DNA of 64,000 nt. It comes from Sinohyriopsis cumingii (lineage: Eukaryota > Mollusca > Bivalvia > Unionida > Unionidae). Location of the stretch: the NCBI GenBank assembly GCA_028554795.2, contig CM068838.1, positions 87,610,944-87,674,943 of the forward strand, in the 5' to 3' direction. Position numbers and translations under genes: made by a program. The notes under the pieces were generated by a model, which was not told the DNA's origin, searched no databases, and worked only from the letters and a program-made list of their open reading frames with translations. This document shows positions 57,299-64,000 of this stretch, one piece after another (within the stretch, counting starts at the first letter, position 1; each line of letters begins with the position of its first letter).

Positions 57299-57775
57299 TT
57301 AATAAACGGTTCCCGGTAGTCTTAGACCCTTTCCCGAGTACCATGAATACGGGGTTCCCGGTAGTCTTAGACCCTTTCCGGCCACGGGTCGTTTTTTTTT
57401 GTAGCCTTTCCCGGTTGCCTTCTTCAATGCCATCCCCGCCGCGGTACCAACGGCTCCTAACGCCGCCGCCTTAGCCACTGCTGGTGCGGCCGCGGCAATC
57501 AACGCTGGAATCGCAGCTAACAGCGGAAATATCCCACCGGTCTTTTCCATGTTTTTAATTGCTGCGGCTGAAAAATCTATTTGAACACCCTTTTTATTCT
57601 TCATCGCATCATTGAAATGTTTTATTTGACGCGCCGTCAACGATATCTTATGATTACCACCTGCCATCTGTGACGGCTTCAGCGTTATTGTGGTTCCGCA
57701 TTGTTTAGCCGACTTTGATCGTAATTTCTTGACTTGACCATCAGTCAACTCTACACTGACGACACTATACGACAT
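57299..57775 (-). CDS. pX-like core protein
   Basis: 158 aa, basic. The N-terminal part repeats a short beta/helix motif (LTDGQVKKL and LTARQIKHF). Residues 80-116 form an Ala-rich hydrophobic segment after GGIFPLL, followed by KKATGKGYKKKRP. Adintovirus/Polinton proteins of this plan are compared with adenovirus pX and are thought to bind DNA or capsid interior. The C-terminus holds a perfect 15-residue tandem duplication (GKGLRLPGT...), matching a 45-bp DNA repeat at 57308-57379. Preceded by TTTACAATAAA. Confidence 0.72.
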   Translation of the reverse strand: MSYSVVSVELTDGQVKKLRSKSAKQCGTTITLKPSQMAGGNHKISLTARQIKHFNDAMKNKKGVQIDFSAAAIKNMEKTGGIFPLLAAIPALIAAAAPAVAKAAALGAVGTAAGMALKKATGKGYKKKRPVAGKGLRLPGTPYSWYSGKGLRLPGTVY

Positions 57776-57803
57776 TTTATTGTAAACGCGTTTGTGTTTT
57801 CAA

Positions 57804-59243
57804 TTACATGTTTTCCACTGGCGCATCAACGATTCTCATTCGTCCACCAACGCCTTCTAGCAGCATTGATTTATCGCTGAGAATGACAGCAACCGCTCTA
57901 TAATTGGCACCAGCCGGGGCTATATGAGCTCGGAAGTGTATATCAACGACGGATTGTCTCGTTAAATCAAGATGTTCCAGCGAAAAATAATAAATCGGAT
58001 ACAGGTTTTTAAAATCAAGTTGTGATATTTGCAAACCAGTGTCGACGTTTTGATCACGACCCATATACGACAGCAATCGATGATACACACGTGCGATATG
58101 GTTGTCGCCGTAATTAAGCTGTATATCCTCGGATGGTTCCTGTTGTCCGTTTATTCTCAGCGAAACATCCCTGACTCCTAATTGATCAAATATCATATGG
58201 CTGCGTTCTTGACTGCCCAATCGTTCCCTATTCTGCAGCGCTATGAATATATGACGCGGGGCTGAAACACCCTGTTTTGATGCCAGGTGCCATGTAAACG
58301 TATCGGCGACGTTATCCTCTTTAGCATCAGTTGTTACCGCTAGCCAACTCAACAACGATTTCCCTCCCTGTTCCATAAATGCTAACAATCGTGCTTCCGT
58401 GGTAACTGATGGAGTCAGCACCGGCATCCACAATGCCATTTTAGTTAAAATGACTTTACCGGCAGCGACGCCAGCAGCATGCCATATTGCATTGTTATCA
58501 TCGCCCCTTCGCGTCAGCGCGATTGTATGCTTAGCCCCATAGATGACTTTTCTAACATTTCTGCAGAATCCAAATATATGATGGAGTGGAATCGCGCATG
58601 AAAACTGTCGGCGTGGTCCTTGCAACATTCCTACTCGTGCTGCGAATCCCATATTGTAATTATCGTTAAGACTTTTTATAATATTGAAATTAACGTTTGG
58701 TTTTACTCTGCGGTCTGGGTTATTTGCTTCAGCCTGATCAATTGCGGTATCTTTTTCCACCAGCAAGTTAACGTACTGAAGATGGTCAGCGTTATTAGTG
58801 ATATCCTTTGCGAACATCATAGATGGGCCCGCCGATCTTGTATAATCATCCGAGTATCTCGCTAACCCAATTATCGTTGTTGCAACATCAACCTCGCGTT
58901 CTATTGATTCAATTTCTCGCCCGTCAATAAGATATCTGGCGCTCTCAAATAACGCCATGATACCGTTGTTGACAAAGCCAACTCGAACACGATGGTCATC
59001 TGCGTATGGTGCATTATCGGCAGCATTTGTCACGAGTTCTCCCTCGATTTCGATAAACGCTTCACACGGCAGAAAGTATTTACTGGTATCTTGGACTTGA
59101 AGTTCAATTCGCGATCGTAGGTCAGGTTGCGCTGCATAATAAGAATAAAATTGATAATCACGGACAGAATCATCCCTGCGCACTGGGGCGTCCATATCAA
59201 ACGCGGGATCAGCGGTTCGCGCAAACATTTTATTATTTATCAT
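57804..59243 (-). CDS. Major capsid protein (double jelly-roll)
   Basis: 479 aa from the first ATG (59243); the open frame extends 13 codons upstream but only with GTG. This start avoids overlapping the pVI-like gene. It has the length and features of Polinton MCPs: an early FxAxxADPAFD segment, a long beta-rich middle, and the C-terminal pattern LYPIYYFSLEHLD...VVDIHFRAH...ILSD. It is expected to form the hexon-like trimers of an icosahedral capsid. Neighbours (pVI-like upstream, pX-like and protease downstream) are the normal morphogenesis cluster. Confidence 0.85.
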   Translation of the reverse strand: MINNKMFARTADPAFDMDAPVRRDDSVRDYQFYSYYAAQPDLRSRIELQVQDTSKYFLPCEAFIEIEGELVTNAADNAPYADDHRVRVGFVNNGIMALFESARYLIDGREIESIEREVDVATTIIGLARYSDDYTRSAGPSMMFAKDITNNADHLQYVNLLVEKDTAIDQAEANNPDRRVKPNVNFNIIKSLNDNYNMGFAARVGMLQGPRRQFSCAIPLHHIFGFCRNVRKVIYGAKHTIALTRRGDDNNAIWHAAGVAAGKVILTKMALWMPVLTPSVTTEARLLAFMEQGGKSLLSWLAVTTDAKEDNVADTFTWHLASKQGVSAPRHIFIALQNRERLGSQERSHMIFDQLGVRDVSLRINGQQEPSEDIQLNYGDNHIARVYHRLLSYMGRDQNVDTGLQISQLDFKNLYPIYYFSLEHLDLTRQSVVDIHFRAHIAPAGANYRAVAVILSDKSMLLEGVGGRMRIVDAPVENM

Positions 59244-59253
59244 GTTGATGTTT

Positions 59254-59730
59254 TCAATTGCGATTTTTTCGTCGTAGACCACTTCCCGCTATCGCGTTCA
59301 TGAGCGCGTTGGTTGACGCATCGGCGGATGACTGAGCCGCCATCGACGGAGTCGTCGCCAACGACTCTAATTTTTCTTCCACGGCGTTATTTATTACTTT
59401 ACTGACATTTGCAGGCATCACTGTCGTTGATGGCATCTGTTTTCTTTTTGAAAATCTCTTGGATTTCACCAACGACATTAGTTTGTTCCGCGCGGCTGAA
59501 AGCGCCTTTCCGGCAACATCTCCAATGGCACTAATACCCTTATCACGAATAACATCAATAGCCTTCATTCCTAATTGTTTGGCTAACGGCGCTACTTTTG
59601 GAGCCATTCTTGTAAATAACCCCGCAATGGTGCTACCGAGACCATCTCCATAGTACGCGCGGTAAACAGGCAATCGCGAGTTTACCACGTAGACGAGTAC
59701 TGGTTTATCATGGTTGTAGTGTATGATCAT
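59254..59730 (-). CDS. pVI-like minor virion protein
   Basis: 158 aa from the first ATG (59730). After a short N-terminus comes YYGDGLGSTIAGLF, a Gly-rich amphipathic helix, then further Ala/Lys-rich helices and a basic KSKRFSKRK stretch. The arrangement is that of adenovirus pVI and its Polinton counterparts, which line the capsid and disrupt membranes during entry (family knowledge). YGDGLG resembles a protease processing neighbourhood, but no site is proven. It ends 10 nt before the MCP start. Confidence 0.65.
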   Translation of the reverse strand: MIIHYNHDKPVLVYVVNSRLPVYRAYYGDGLGSTIAGLFTRMAPKVAPLAKQLGMKAIDVIRDKGISAIGDVAGKALSAARNKLMSLVKSKRFSKRKQMPSTTVMPANVSKVINNAVEEKLESLATTPSMAAQSSADASTNALMNAIAGSGLRRKNRN

Positions 59731-60133
59731 CCTTATTAAAAACACCAGTTTTCCAATTAGTAATTGTGATCACCAGTGATTGATCACCCCCCCCCCCCCA
59801 CCGAATCAAAAACCGGAATAAATTTTATCAAAATTTCCTTGGGTTTTTGCCCTCGATAAAAATCCGGTTTTTTTCTGGTTTTTTCTTGATTTCTAGTCAT
59901 TTTTGGTCGTTTTTTGTTGCCTATAGTCGTTTTTTTCTCGATTTTTCAGAAAAACATCGATTTTCTCTAAATGATTTCCTTGGGTTTTTGCCCACAAAAA
60001 ATGGCCAAAAACAGTCAAAAAATGGCCAAAAACAGTCAAAAAATGGCCAAAAACAGTCAAAAAATGGCCAAAAACAGTCAAAAAACGGTCAAAAAATTAA
60101 CAAAAACGATAATTTTATAATTTTATAATTTTT
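59731..60133. other. Intergenic region with 21-bp repeats
   Basis: Contains a run of C (59787-59799), two copies of TTTCCTTGGGTTTTTGCCC (59837 and 59971 regions) and five 21-bp units of AAAAAATGGCCAAAAACAGTC (59995-60095). It separates the capsid block from the genes upstream. Probable promoter or terminator region; no gene. Confidence 0.7.
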
Positions 60134-61078
60134 TTAATCATCCACGAGCTCGTCTATGAGCGTTCGATATGCATTAATGTCCATAATACCGCCTGTAAAT
60201 AACCGCTTGCAAATATCAGCGGCCTCATTGATTATTTCCGTAGAGTTATTTCCGGCTCGTTTTCCTCCGATTAGTACTTCCAGCCGTGATATATCACTGA
60301 AAACACTATTAGGACAGGTAACGCCATAGGATTCTTTACCAACAGAGTATCCTTTTCCTTTTTTTGGTGTTATACTCTTAACTTCCTTGTGGAATGCGTC
60401 GTAATCGGATTTACTATGATGTGGTAATGCATCTTTATGTTTACTTGCTAAATACACTATTCTTGCCCAGTCCTTTAACGACTTTATATTTTTCTCGTAA
60501 CCGCTATTGATATGCTTCTTATCTCGTATGCTCTTAGCAAAATTGTTGGCAGTAAAATTAATTAATTCTTCCCTGTTGCTGAAGCCTCTAATTTGATCTA
60601 TTGTGCTCTTCTTGAGTACAATACGGGGTATATTCCCCTCTTTTTCTTTCGGTATTTCTTCTTCTGGTATTTCTTCTTCTGGTATTTCTTCTTCTGGTTC
60701 TTTCGCAGTAGCGCCTAGTTCTTCCTCGTCGGCCATTGTAACATAAGGTTCTTGTGGTTCGGTTATAGCGAGTGGTGGTGGCCTCCGTGTTGTAGCAGCC
60801 GCTATTTTTGCAGGGAGTGTTTCTAAAGACCTTTTTGTTTGTTTTGTCTCTGCCGCTATCTTTTCAAGCGCACCAAGAACGGGTACAGTTACCGCCGTAA
60901 CATCCTTAGTCGCTTTAGTTACCGGGGCAAATAACTGTTCACTTCCAACAGCAAAATCAGTTTGCATTTGTTGTCGCGTTTGAAGTTTCTCTCTCACTCT
61001 GTCTCGTAACGGTATAAACTTTATAAGCGCTGCTAGCCGCTCTCTAGCTAGCCGAGTAGTAAGTGATTCACCTACCAT
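60134..61078 (-). CDS. Unknown element protein with acidic linker, 314 aa
   Basis: A basic helical N-terminus (1-100, many Arg/Lys/Thr) is followed by a Pro-rich link and a threefold EEEIP repeat (about 129-145), then a folded C-terminal half (150-314). That half ends in a helical stretch with EVLIGG, RAGNNSTEI and a terminal DELVDD. Similar C-termini occur in other animal Polintons (from memory), without assigned function. It is preceded by TTTACAATAATGG, the motif shared with two capsid-block genes, so a structural or late role is likely. Confidence 0.65.
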   Translation of the reverse strand: MVGESLTTRLARERLAALIKFIPLRDRVREKLQTRQQMQTDFAVGSEQLFAPVTKATKDVTAVTVPVLGALEKIAAETKQTKRSLETLPAKIAAATTRRPPPLAITEPQEPYVTMADEEELGATAKEPEEEIPEEEIPEEEIPKEKEGNIPRIVLKKSTIDQIRGFSNREELINFTANNFAKSIRDKKHINSGYEKNIKSLKDWARIVYLASKHKDALPHHSKSDYDAFHKEVKSITPKKGKGYSVGKESYGVTCPNSVFSDISRLEVLIGGKRAGNNSTEIINEAADICKRLFTGGIMDINAYRTLIDELVDD

Positions 61079-61179
61079 TATTGTAAATTGATCTGCAATT
61101 TCAAATAAAATTTTCCGCCGGGTCTTTCCATGGTGGCAGAAATATATCGTGTCATTGTGTACATCACATATATATAATG

Positions 61180-61590
61180 TTACATTTGTATGCCGACTTC
61201 GTCACGCGACGTGGGCACAGGTAACTTCAAGCTGAGGCTCCCCACAGGGGTTTCGTCTATGATCCTCCTAATGTTTTTAATCTTACTAGAGATCTCGCGG
61301 CGTTTTTCATAAAGCTGCCCGAGTTTTTTTCGTATTGTTTCAACGGCAGTGAATAACCCAATGAATACGCTTACGTCATTGCCATACAGGTTCTCATTAA
61401 TTGTATGTTGTAATCGTTTTATAAAAGAATACTCGCGGGCTAGCGTAAAACGCCCTCGCTTCGATTGTTCGTTTATAGCCTCATAATCGGATAATATTTC
61501 CTCGCTGTTGAGCCTATCAGATAATACAATTCCTTGATTTTTTAATTTTGAAATCTCAGTTAATATATTATTGATGTCTTGGGAATCCAT
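61180..61590 (-). CDS. Small coiled-coil protein, unknown
   Basis: 136 aa, mostly helical and charged: heptad-like leucines at 1-35 and a Lys/Arg-rich helix at 90-112. A Pro-rich tail ends the protein. No family recognised. Spacing to the next gene is about 100 nt. Intact frame with an AT-rich leader (TTTATAAGAATATGG). Confidence 0.55.
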   Translation of the reverse strand: MDSQDINNILTEISKLKNQGIVLSDRLNSEEILSDYEAINEQSKRGRFTLAREYSFIKRLQHTINENLYGNDVSVFIGLFTAVETIRKKLGQLYEKRREISSKIKNIRRIIDETPVGSLSLKLPVPTSRDEVGIQM

Positions 61591-61690
61591 ATTCTTATAA
61601 ACATCTTATTTCTAATATCAAAAATTTTATTAAAATCTAGGTTTAAAGTTTAATAAAATTATTGGGGGTCATTTTGACCCCGTTTTTTGT

Positions 61691-61864
61691 ATGGACAGTA
61701 CAATGCCGTAAATCTCCACTCGAGTGTTGTGGCAGATTGCAGGCATACATGGACAGTACAATGCCGTAAATCTCCACTCGAGTGTTGTGGCAGATTGCAG
61801 GCATACATGGACAGTACAATGCCGTAAATCTCCACTCGAGTGTTGTGGCAGATTGCAGGCATAT
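61691..61864. repeat. 58-bp tandem repeat, 3 copies
   Basis: Perfect copies start at 61691, 61749 and 61807 (ATGGACAGTACAATGCCGTA...). Each carries the 10-bp palindrome CACTCGAGTG. Confidence 0.93.
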
Positions 61865-61921
61865 ACATATACTTAATTATGGACAATACAAACAATGACG
61901 GGGGCGTGGTTTGCACTCAAC

Positions 61922-62021
61922 CGAACCAAAACGCAACCCATGAAAATCAATCATGGTTGCGTAGTTGGAAAAAACCAACCGCGCACACTATGAATGATAG
62001 TGTGGGCTGCGTTTTGGTTCG
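61922..62021. repeat. Cloverleaf-like imperfect palindrome, 100 bp
   Basis: The outer stem is 61922-61935 with 62008-62021 (14 bp, CGAACCAAAACGCA and its complement). Inside are three hairpins: 61932-61942 with 61952-61961; 61964-61968 with 61975-61979; 61984-61991 with 61997-62004 (8 bp, 5-nt loop). The first inner stem competes with the end of the outer one. Confidence 0.8.
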
Positions 62022-62333
62022 TTTTGAACTTCAACGAAGGGGGTTTTATCCCCTCCCCCCCAATTATATAGAAAAAAAAAACATCTGACCGTTTCCCGCC
62101 AGGCAATTGCCCGCTGCGAGGCGCGAACCCGTAAATTGTTGACTCGAGTTTCATAGTCAAACATGTTTGCATTGGACTACGGACCGCACCTAACAAATAA
62201 CGAGTTTTTAAAAAATATAAGCACGTAATGCGTTCCAGGTGAACGCGCATAGGTAATTTATTTACATTGAAACAGACGACTATTTGCAAATCACGTGACA
62301 GCATAACTCTATCATGGTGACTTCGTCATACCC

Positions 62334-62840
62334 TCACGAGTTATCCCCCTTCAAATATGAAAATCGAATTCTATGTCCGTTTTTACTTGAGAAAGCTGTT
62401 TGATATACTCGTTCTGCAACAAATCGTACTGAGGCGCTACAAATGTCAAAATATTTTCCTGCCTCATTCATTGACTGAAATATTTTTTCCTCGTGCGTTG
62501 ACGTATCAAATGATTTGACGCCCCTTGCTGCTTTTGAGTACTTACCAGTCTGGCCTTTTTTAATATTTTCACTCTGAGAGATAGCTTGCAGATTACACAG
62601 TCTGTTATTTTGATAATTAGAATCAATGTGATCAATAACGAGACTATCTTTGATCAATCCGTGGAAACATTCATAGATGATTCTGTGACAGAGATATTTT
62701 TTCCCTCCAGCAGTAAACATTAAATACCCGTGATTGTTTTTCCATCCAACCGGCTTCTTCAGTCTGCGGTTTCTAACAATACCGTCGCGAGATGCCTCGT
62801 AATTGACGAGCAGGGGATGCGGCTGAAATTCTTGGTCCAT
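62334..62840 (-). CDS. HNH endonuclease with NUMOD-type domains
   Basis: 168 aa. The N-terminal part (12-60) looks like NUMOD4 or the beta region of HNH_3 proteins (YEASRDGIVRNRR). The nuclease core is Asp-His-Ile-Asp (70-73), Asn-Asn-Arg-Leu (78-81), NLQAISQSEN (83-92). Residues 108-160 resemble NUMOD1 (SMNEAGKYFDICSASV), a DNA-binding helix set. Such genes are mobile endonucleases in phages, NCLDVs and some Polinton-like viruses. All motif residues are intact. It lies between the structured region and the Cys-rich gene. Confidence 0.8.
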   Translation of the reverse strand: MDQEFQPHPLLVNYEASRDGIVRNRRLKKPVGWKNNHGYLMFTAGGKKYLCHRIIYECFHGLIKDSLVIDHIDSNYQNNRLCNLQAISQSENIKKGQTGKYSKAARGVKSFDTSTHEEKIFQSMNEAGKYFDICSASVRFVAERVYQTAFSSKNGHRIRFSYLKGDNS

Positions 62841-62853
62841 TTATATAATAATA

Positions 62854-63177
62854 CTACTTGTCTAATTTATTATTTGGTTTAATTATAAACCTTTCAATGT
62901 AGTCTTGGGGGGTTTTGATGACGAAGTCGGCGGTGGGGTCAATGACGGCGTTTTTTATTCGTTTATCGTAATAGCGTTTTAGTTCCCTGTATCGCTTTCC
63001 GCCACAATTAATACACAACTGCGATTTTCCTCTTACACCAACGTGACAAACCAAGCACGGGAGGGGGCCAAGAGAACCATTACGAACGCTTTGTAAATGA
63101 TACCCGCAGAATTCACCTCTACATGATTTATTGCACGGGGTTATCGACCCAATCATCAACCATTTGCATTTATTCAT
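62854..63177 (-). CDS. Small Cys-rich zinc-binding protein
   Basis: 107 aa. There are two probable zinc sites: Cys15, Cys19, Cys24, His27 (with Cys4 nearby), and a ribbon Cys41-x2-Cys44 with Cys55-x2-Cys58. A basic helix (KRYRELKRYYDKR) follows. It looks like a DNA-binding or regulatory protein; no named family. Its start is 39 bp from the divergent polymerase-type gene, so both may be early genes sharing a promoter. Confidence 0.65.
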   Translation of the reverse strand: MNKCKWLMIGSITPCNKSCRGEFCGYHLQSVRNGSLGPLPCLVCHVGVRGKSQLCINCGGKRYRELKRYYDKRIKNAVIDPTADFVIKTPQDYIERFIIKPNNKLDK

Positions 63178-63216
63178 TATACTATATTCTTTTATTTAAA
63201 TACTTGTTTTAATTAT
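63178..63216. promoter_or_regulatory. Divergent intergenic promoter region
   Basis: Only 39 AT-rich nucleotides separate two divergent start codons; the strand switch of the element occurs here. TTTATTTAAATA is the clearest TATA-like sequence. Confidence 0.5.
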
Positions 63217-64000
63217 ATGGATGAGTTTGAGAGATTAGCAGCAATTAAGCCCTGGAAAAATATTAGGTTTAATCTCGATAGAGTCCTCAAGGACGTACCA
63301 AAAGCGTTAATAAACGATAAAACCCTGTTAAATAAAATACGCGATTGTATCAATGAATTCAAGCGTGATGGTGCATCTCATAGTTGGTCAACATTTCGAA
63401 TTGATGGTGTTGTTGATGCTACCATGAACGACAACCGCGCAGCAATGATAATATCACAACTTGACGGTAAAAGGTATTTCTTCAGAGTAAAATTCATTGT
63501 CCGGGTGGAATCAGGCGATTGGATCATGCGTGATAAATTTGAACCAGTTCTCAGCGACAAGAAAACAGTCACTGTCAGCCGCGACTCCAAGCCGGGGTTG
63601 TTAACCGGAATTGATAGACCATACTATGAACGAGCGTATCCTGAAACAGCAGTTGTTTATGGAATATACCCGTTAAATAAGAAACCTGATATCGGAAAAC
63701 TGAAACCGATGAAACAGTCAACTGGGATAAATTGTGTAGCAGAACGAATAATAGAACATTTTACAAATGCATGTCGAGGAAACAAATTGACTGATTTACG
63801 ACGTAGCAAAATCAACCAGTGGGAACTAACCGTAAAAGAGCGTGGAGCGACCATCAGCGACATAGCGAGATTAGAAACATCGCTGAGATTTCCAATAACC
63901 GTTACAACGATCACCGGTGAAGTATTATACGAATCGAAGTATAAATCGAAGGGAGCCCCAATCAAAATTATTGATCATAACGAACACGCATGGACGCCCG
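63217..64000 (+). CDS. N-terminal part of probable protein-primed DNA polymerase B, runs off window
   Basis: An open frame of 261 codons from ATG at 63217 to the end without a stop. No polymerase motif is reached. Near 173-257 it has a pattern NCVAERIIEHF ... DHNEHAW (Cys173, His254, His257), resembling the OTU-like or related N-terminal domain found ahead of PolB in Polinton-like elements. In these elements PolB is the large gene transcribed opposite or next to the capsid block. The assignment depends on sequence beyond 64000. Confidence 0.6.
   Translation, partial: MDEFERLAAIKPWKNIRFNLDRVLKDVPKALINDKTLLNKIRDCINEFKRDGASHSWSTFRIDGVVDATMNDNRAAMIISQLDGKRYFFRVKFIVRVESGDWIMRDKFEPVLSDKKTVTVSRDSKPGLLTGIDRPYYERAYPETAVVYGIYPLNKKPDIGKLKPMKQSTGINCVAERIIEHFTNACRGNKLTDLRRSKINQWELTVKERGATISDIARLETSLRFPITVTTITGEVLYESKYKSKGAPIKIIDHNEHAWTP

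Larger units (their letters stand above)
61591..62333. other. 743-bp intergenic region rich in structured repeats
   Basis: Holds a hairpin with 7-bp stem (61665-61671 with 61675-61681), three 58-bp repeats, and a cloverleaf-like palindrome (61922-62021). Further on is a run of C (62055-62060) and a pyrimidine/purine switch. No coding frame. Candidate origin or regulatory region of the element. Confidence 0.65.
53402..64000. mobile_element. Maverick/Polinton (adintovirus-like) element, left 10.6 kb
   Basis: The left edge is defined by interruption of the 51-bp satellite. The element starts AGCAGCAG; a 5'-AG terminus and 6-bp target duplication are known Polinton traits, and TATCCT would be the left copy of the duplication. 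Gene content (capsid, pVI-like, pX-like, adenain-like protease, penton-like, fibre-like, probable PolB start) fits. No visible frame is broken. The right end is outside the window, so the opposite terminal repeat and duplication cannot be tested. Confidence 0.85.

Noticed and set aside
57804..59282. Capsid protein start at 59282
   Set aside because: The codon there is GTG and it overlaps the previous gene; the first ATG at 59243 fits better.
59731..59745. pVI-like start at 59745
   Set aside because: That codon is GTG; the first ATG in frame is at 59730.
62095..62185. tRNA gene on the minus strand
   Set aside because: A-box- and B-box-like words (TAGTCCAATG, GGGTTCGCGCC) are correctly spaced, but acceptor and T stems do not pair and no anticodon loop forms.

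Overview
The window looks like nuclear DNA of a marine invertebrate, most likely a mollusc or another lophotrochozoan. The evidence is AT-rich, CpG-poor sequence with short exons in long introns, very many minisatellites, tRNA-derived SINEs (one with an AAC tail and a perfect target-site duplication), and an intronless RING/B-box/beta-propeller TRIM gene of the kind expanded in that group. The species cannot be named from the sequence alone.

Region 1 (about 0.8-50 kb, minus strand) is one large gene built from a repeated three-exon module, called A-B-C here. I found 19 exons: six complete modules and the start of a seventh. Exon A (253-262 bp) has six cysteines including a Cys-Cys pair. Exon B (155-164 bp) has three cysteines and usually a Leu-Pro-x-Pro motif. 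Exon C (171-183 bp) has one cysteine. Phases repeat exactly (A to B phase 2, B to C phase 1, C to A phase 1), and every complete module is a multiple of three (588-603 nt, 196-201 aa). I do not recognise the domain. Exon edges have been caught up in tandem duplication, most strikingly a 17-copy 86-bp array carrying the 3' splice site and first bases of exon A4.

Region 2 (30.2-45.1 kb) is the 15-kb intron between modules 1 and 2. It holds a plus-strand, intronless TRIM-type gene (32.4-34.8 kb), a complete 2.4-kb DNA transposon with an intact 564-aa ORF, CACTGG-ended inverted repeats and a TTA duplication (39.5-41.9 kb), a SINE and several satellites. Other introns hold a TTAA-flanked piggyBac-like MITE, a TA-flanked pogo/Tigger-like element, two more SINE copies and about fifteen minisatellites.

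Region 3 (53402 to the window end) is the left part of a Maverick/Polinton (adintovirus-like) element, inserted inside a 51-bp satellite. It begins with AG, as Polintons do. Ten intact minus-strand genes run towards the left end: a small Cys-rich zinc-binding protein, an HNH endonuclease, two unknowns, a pVI-like protein, the major capsid protein, a pX-like core protein, an adenain-type protease, a trimeric-fibre-like protein, a small hydrophobic protein and a penton-like protein. A plus-strand ORF starts 39 bp from the first of these and runs off the window; it is probably the N-terminus of the protein-primed DNA polymerase. Together these form a capsid assembly, maturation and attachment module. 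Integrase and packaging ATPase are not in the visible part. All frames are open and CpG is plentiful, unlike the host DNA, so the insertion is probably young.
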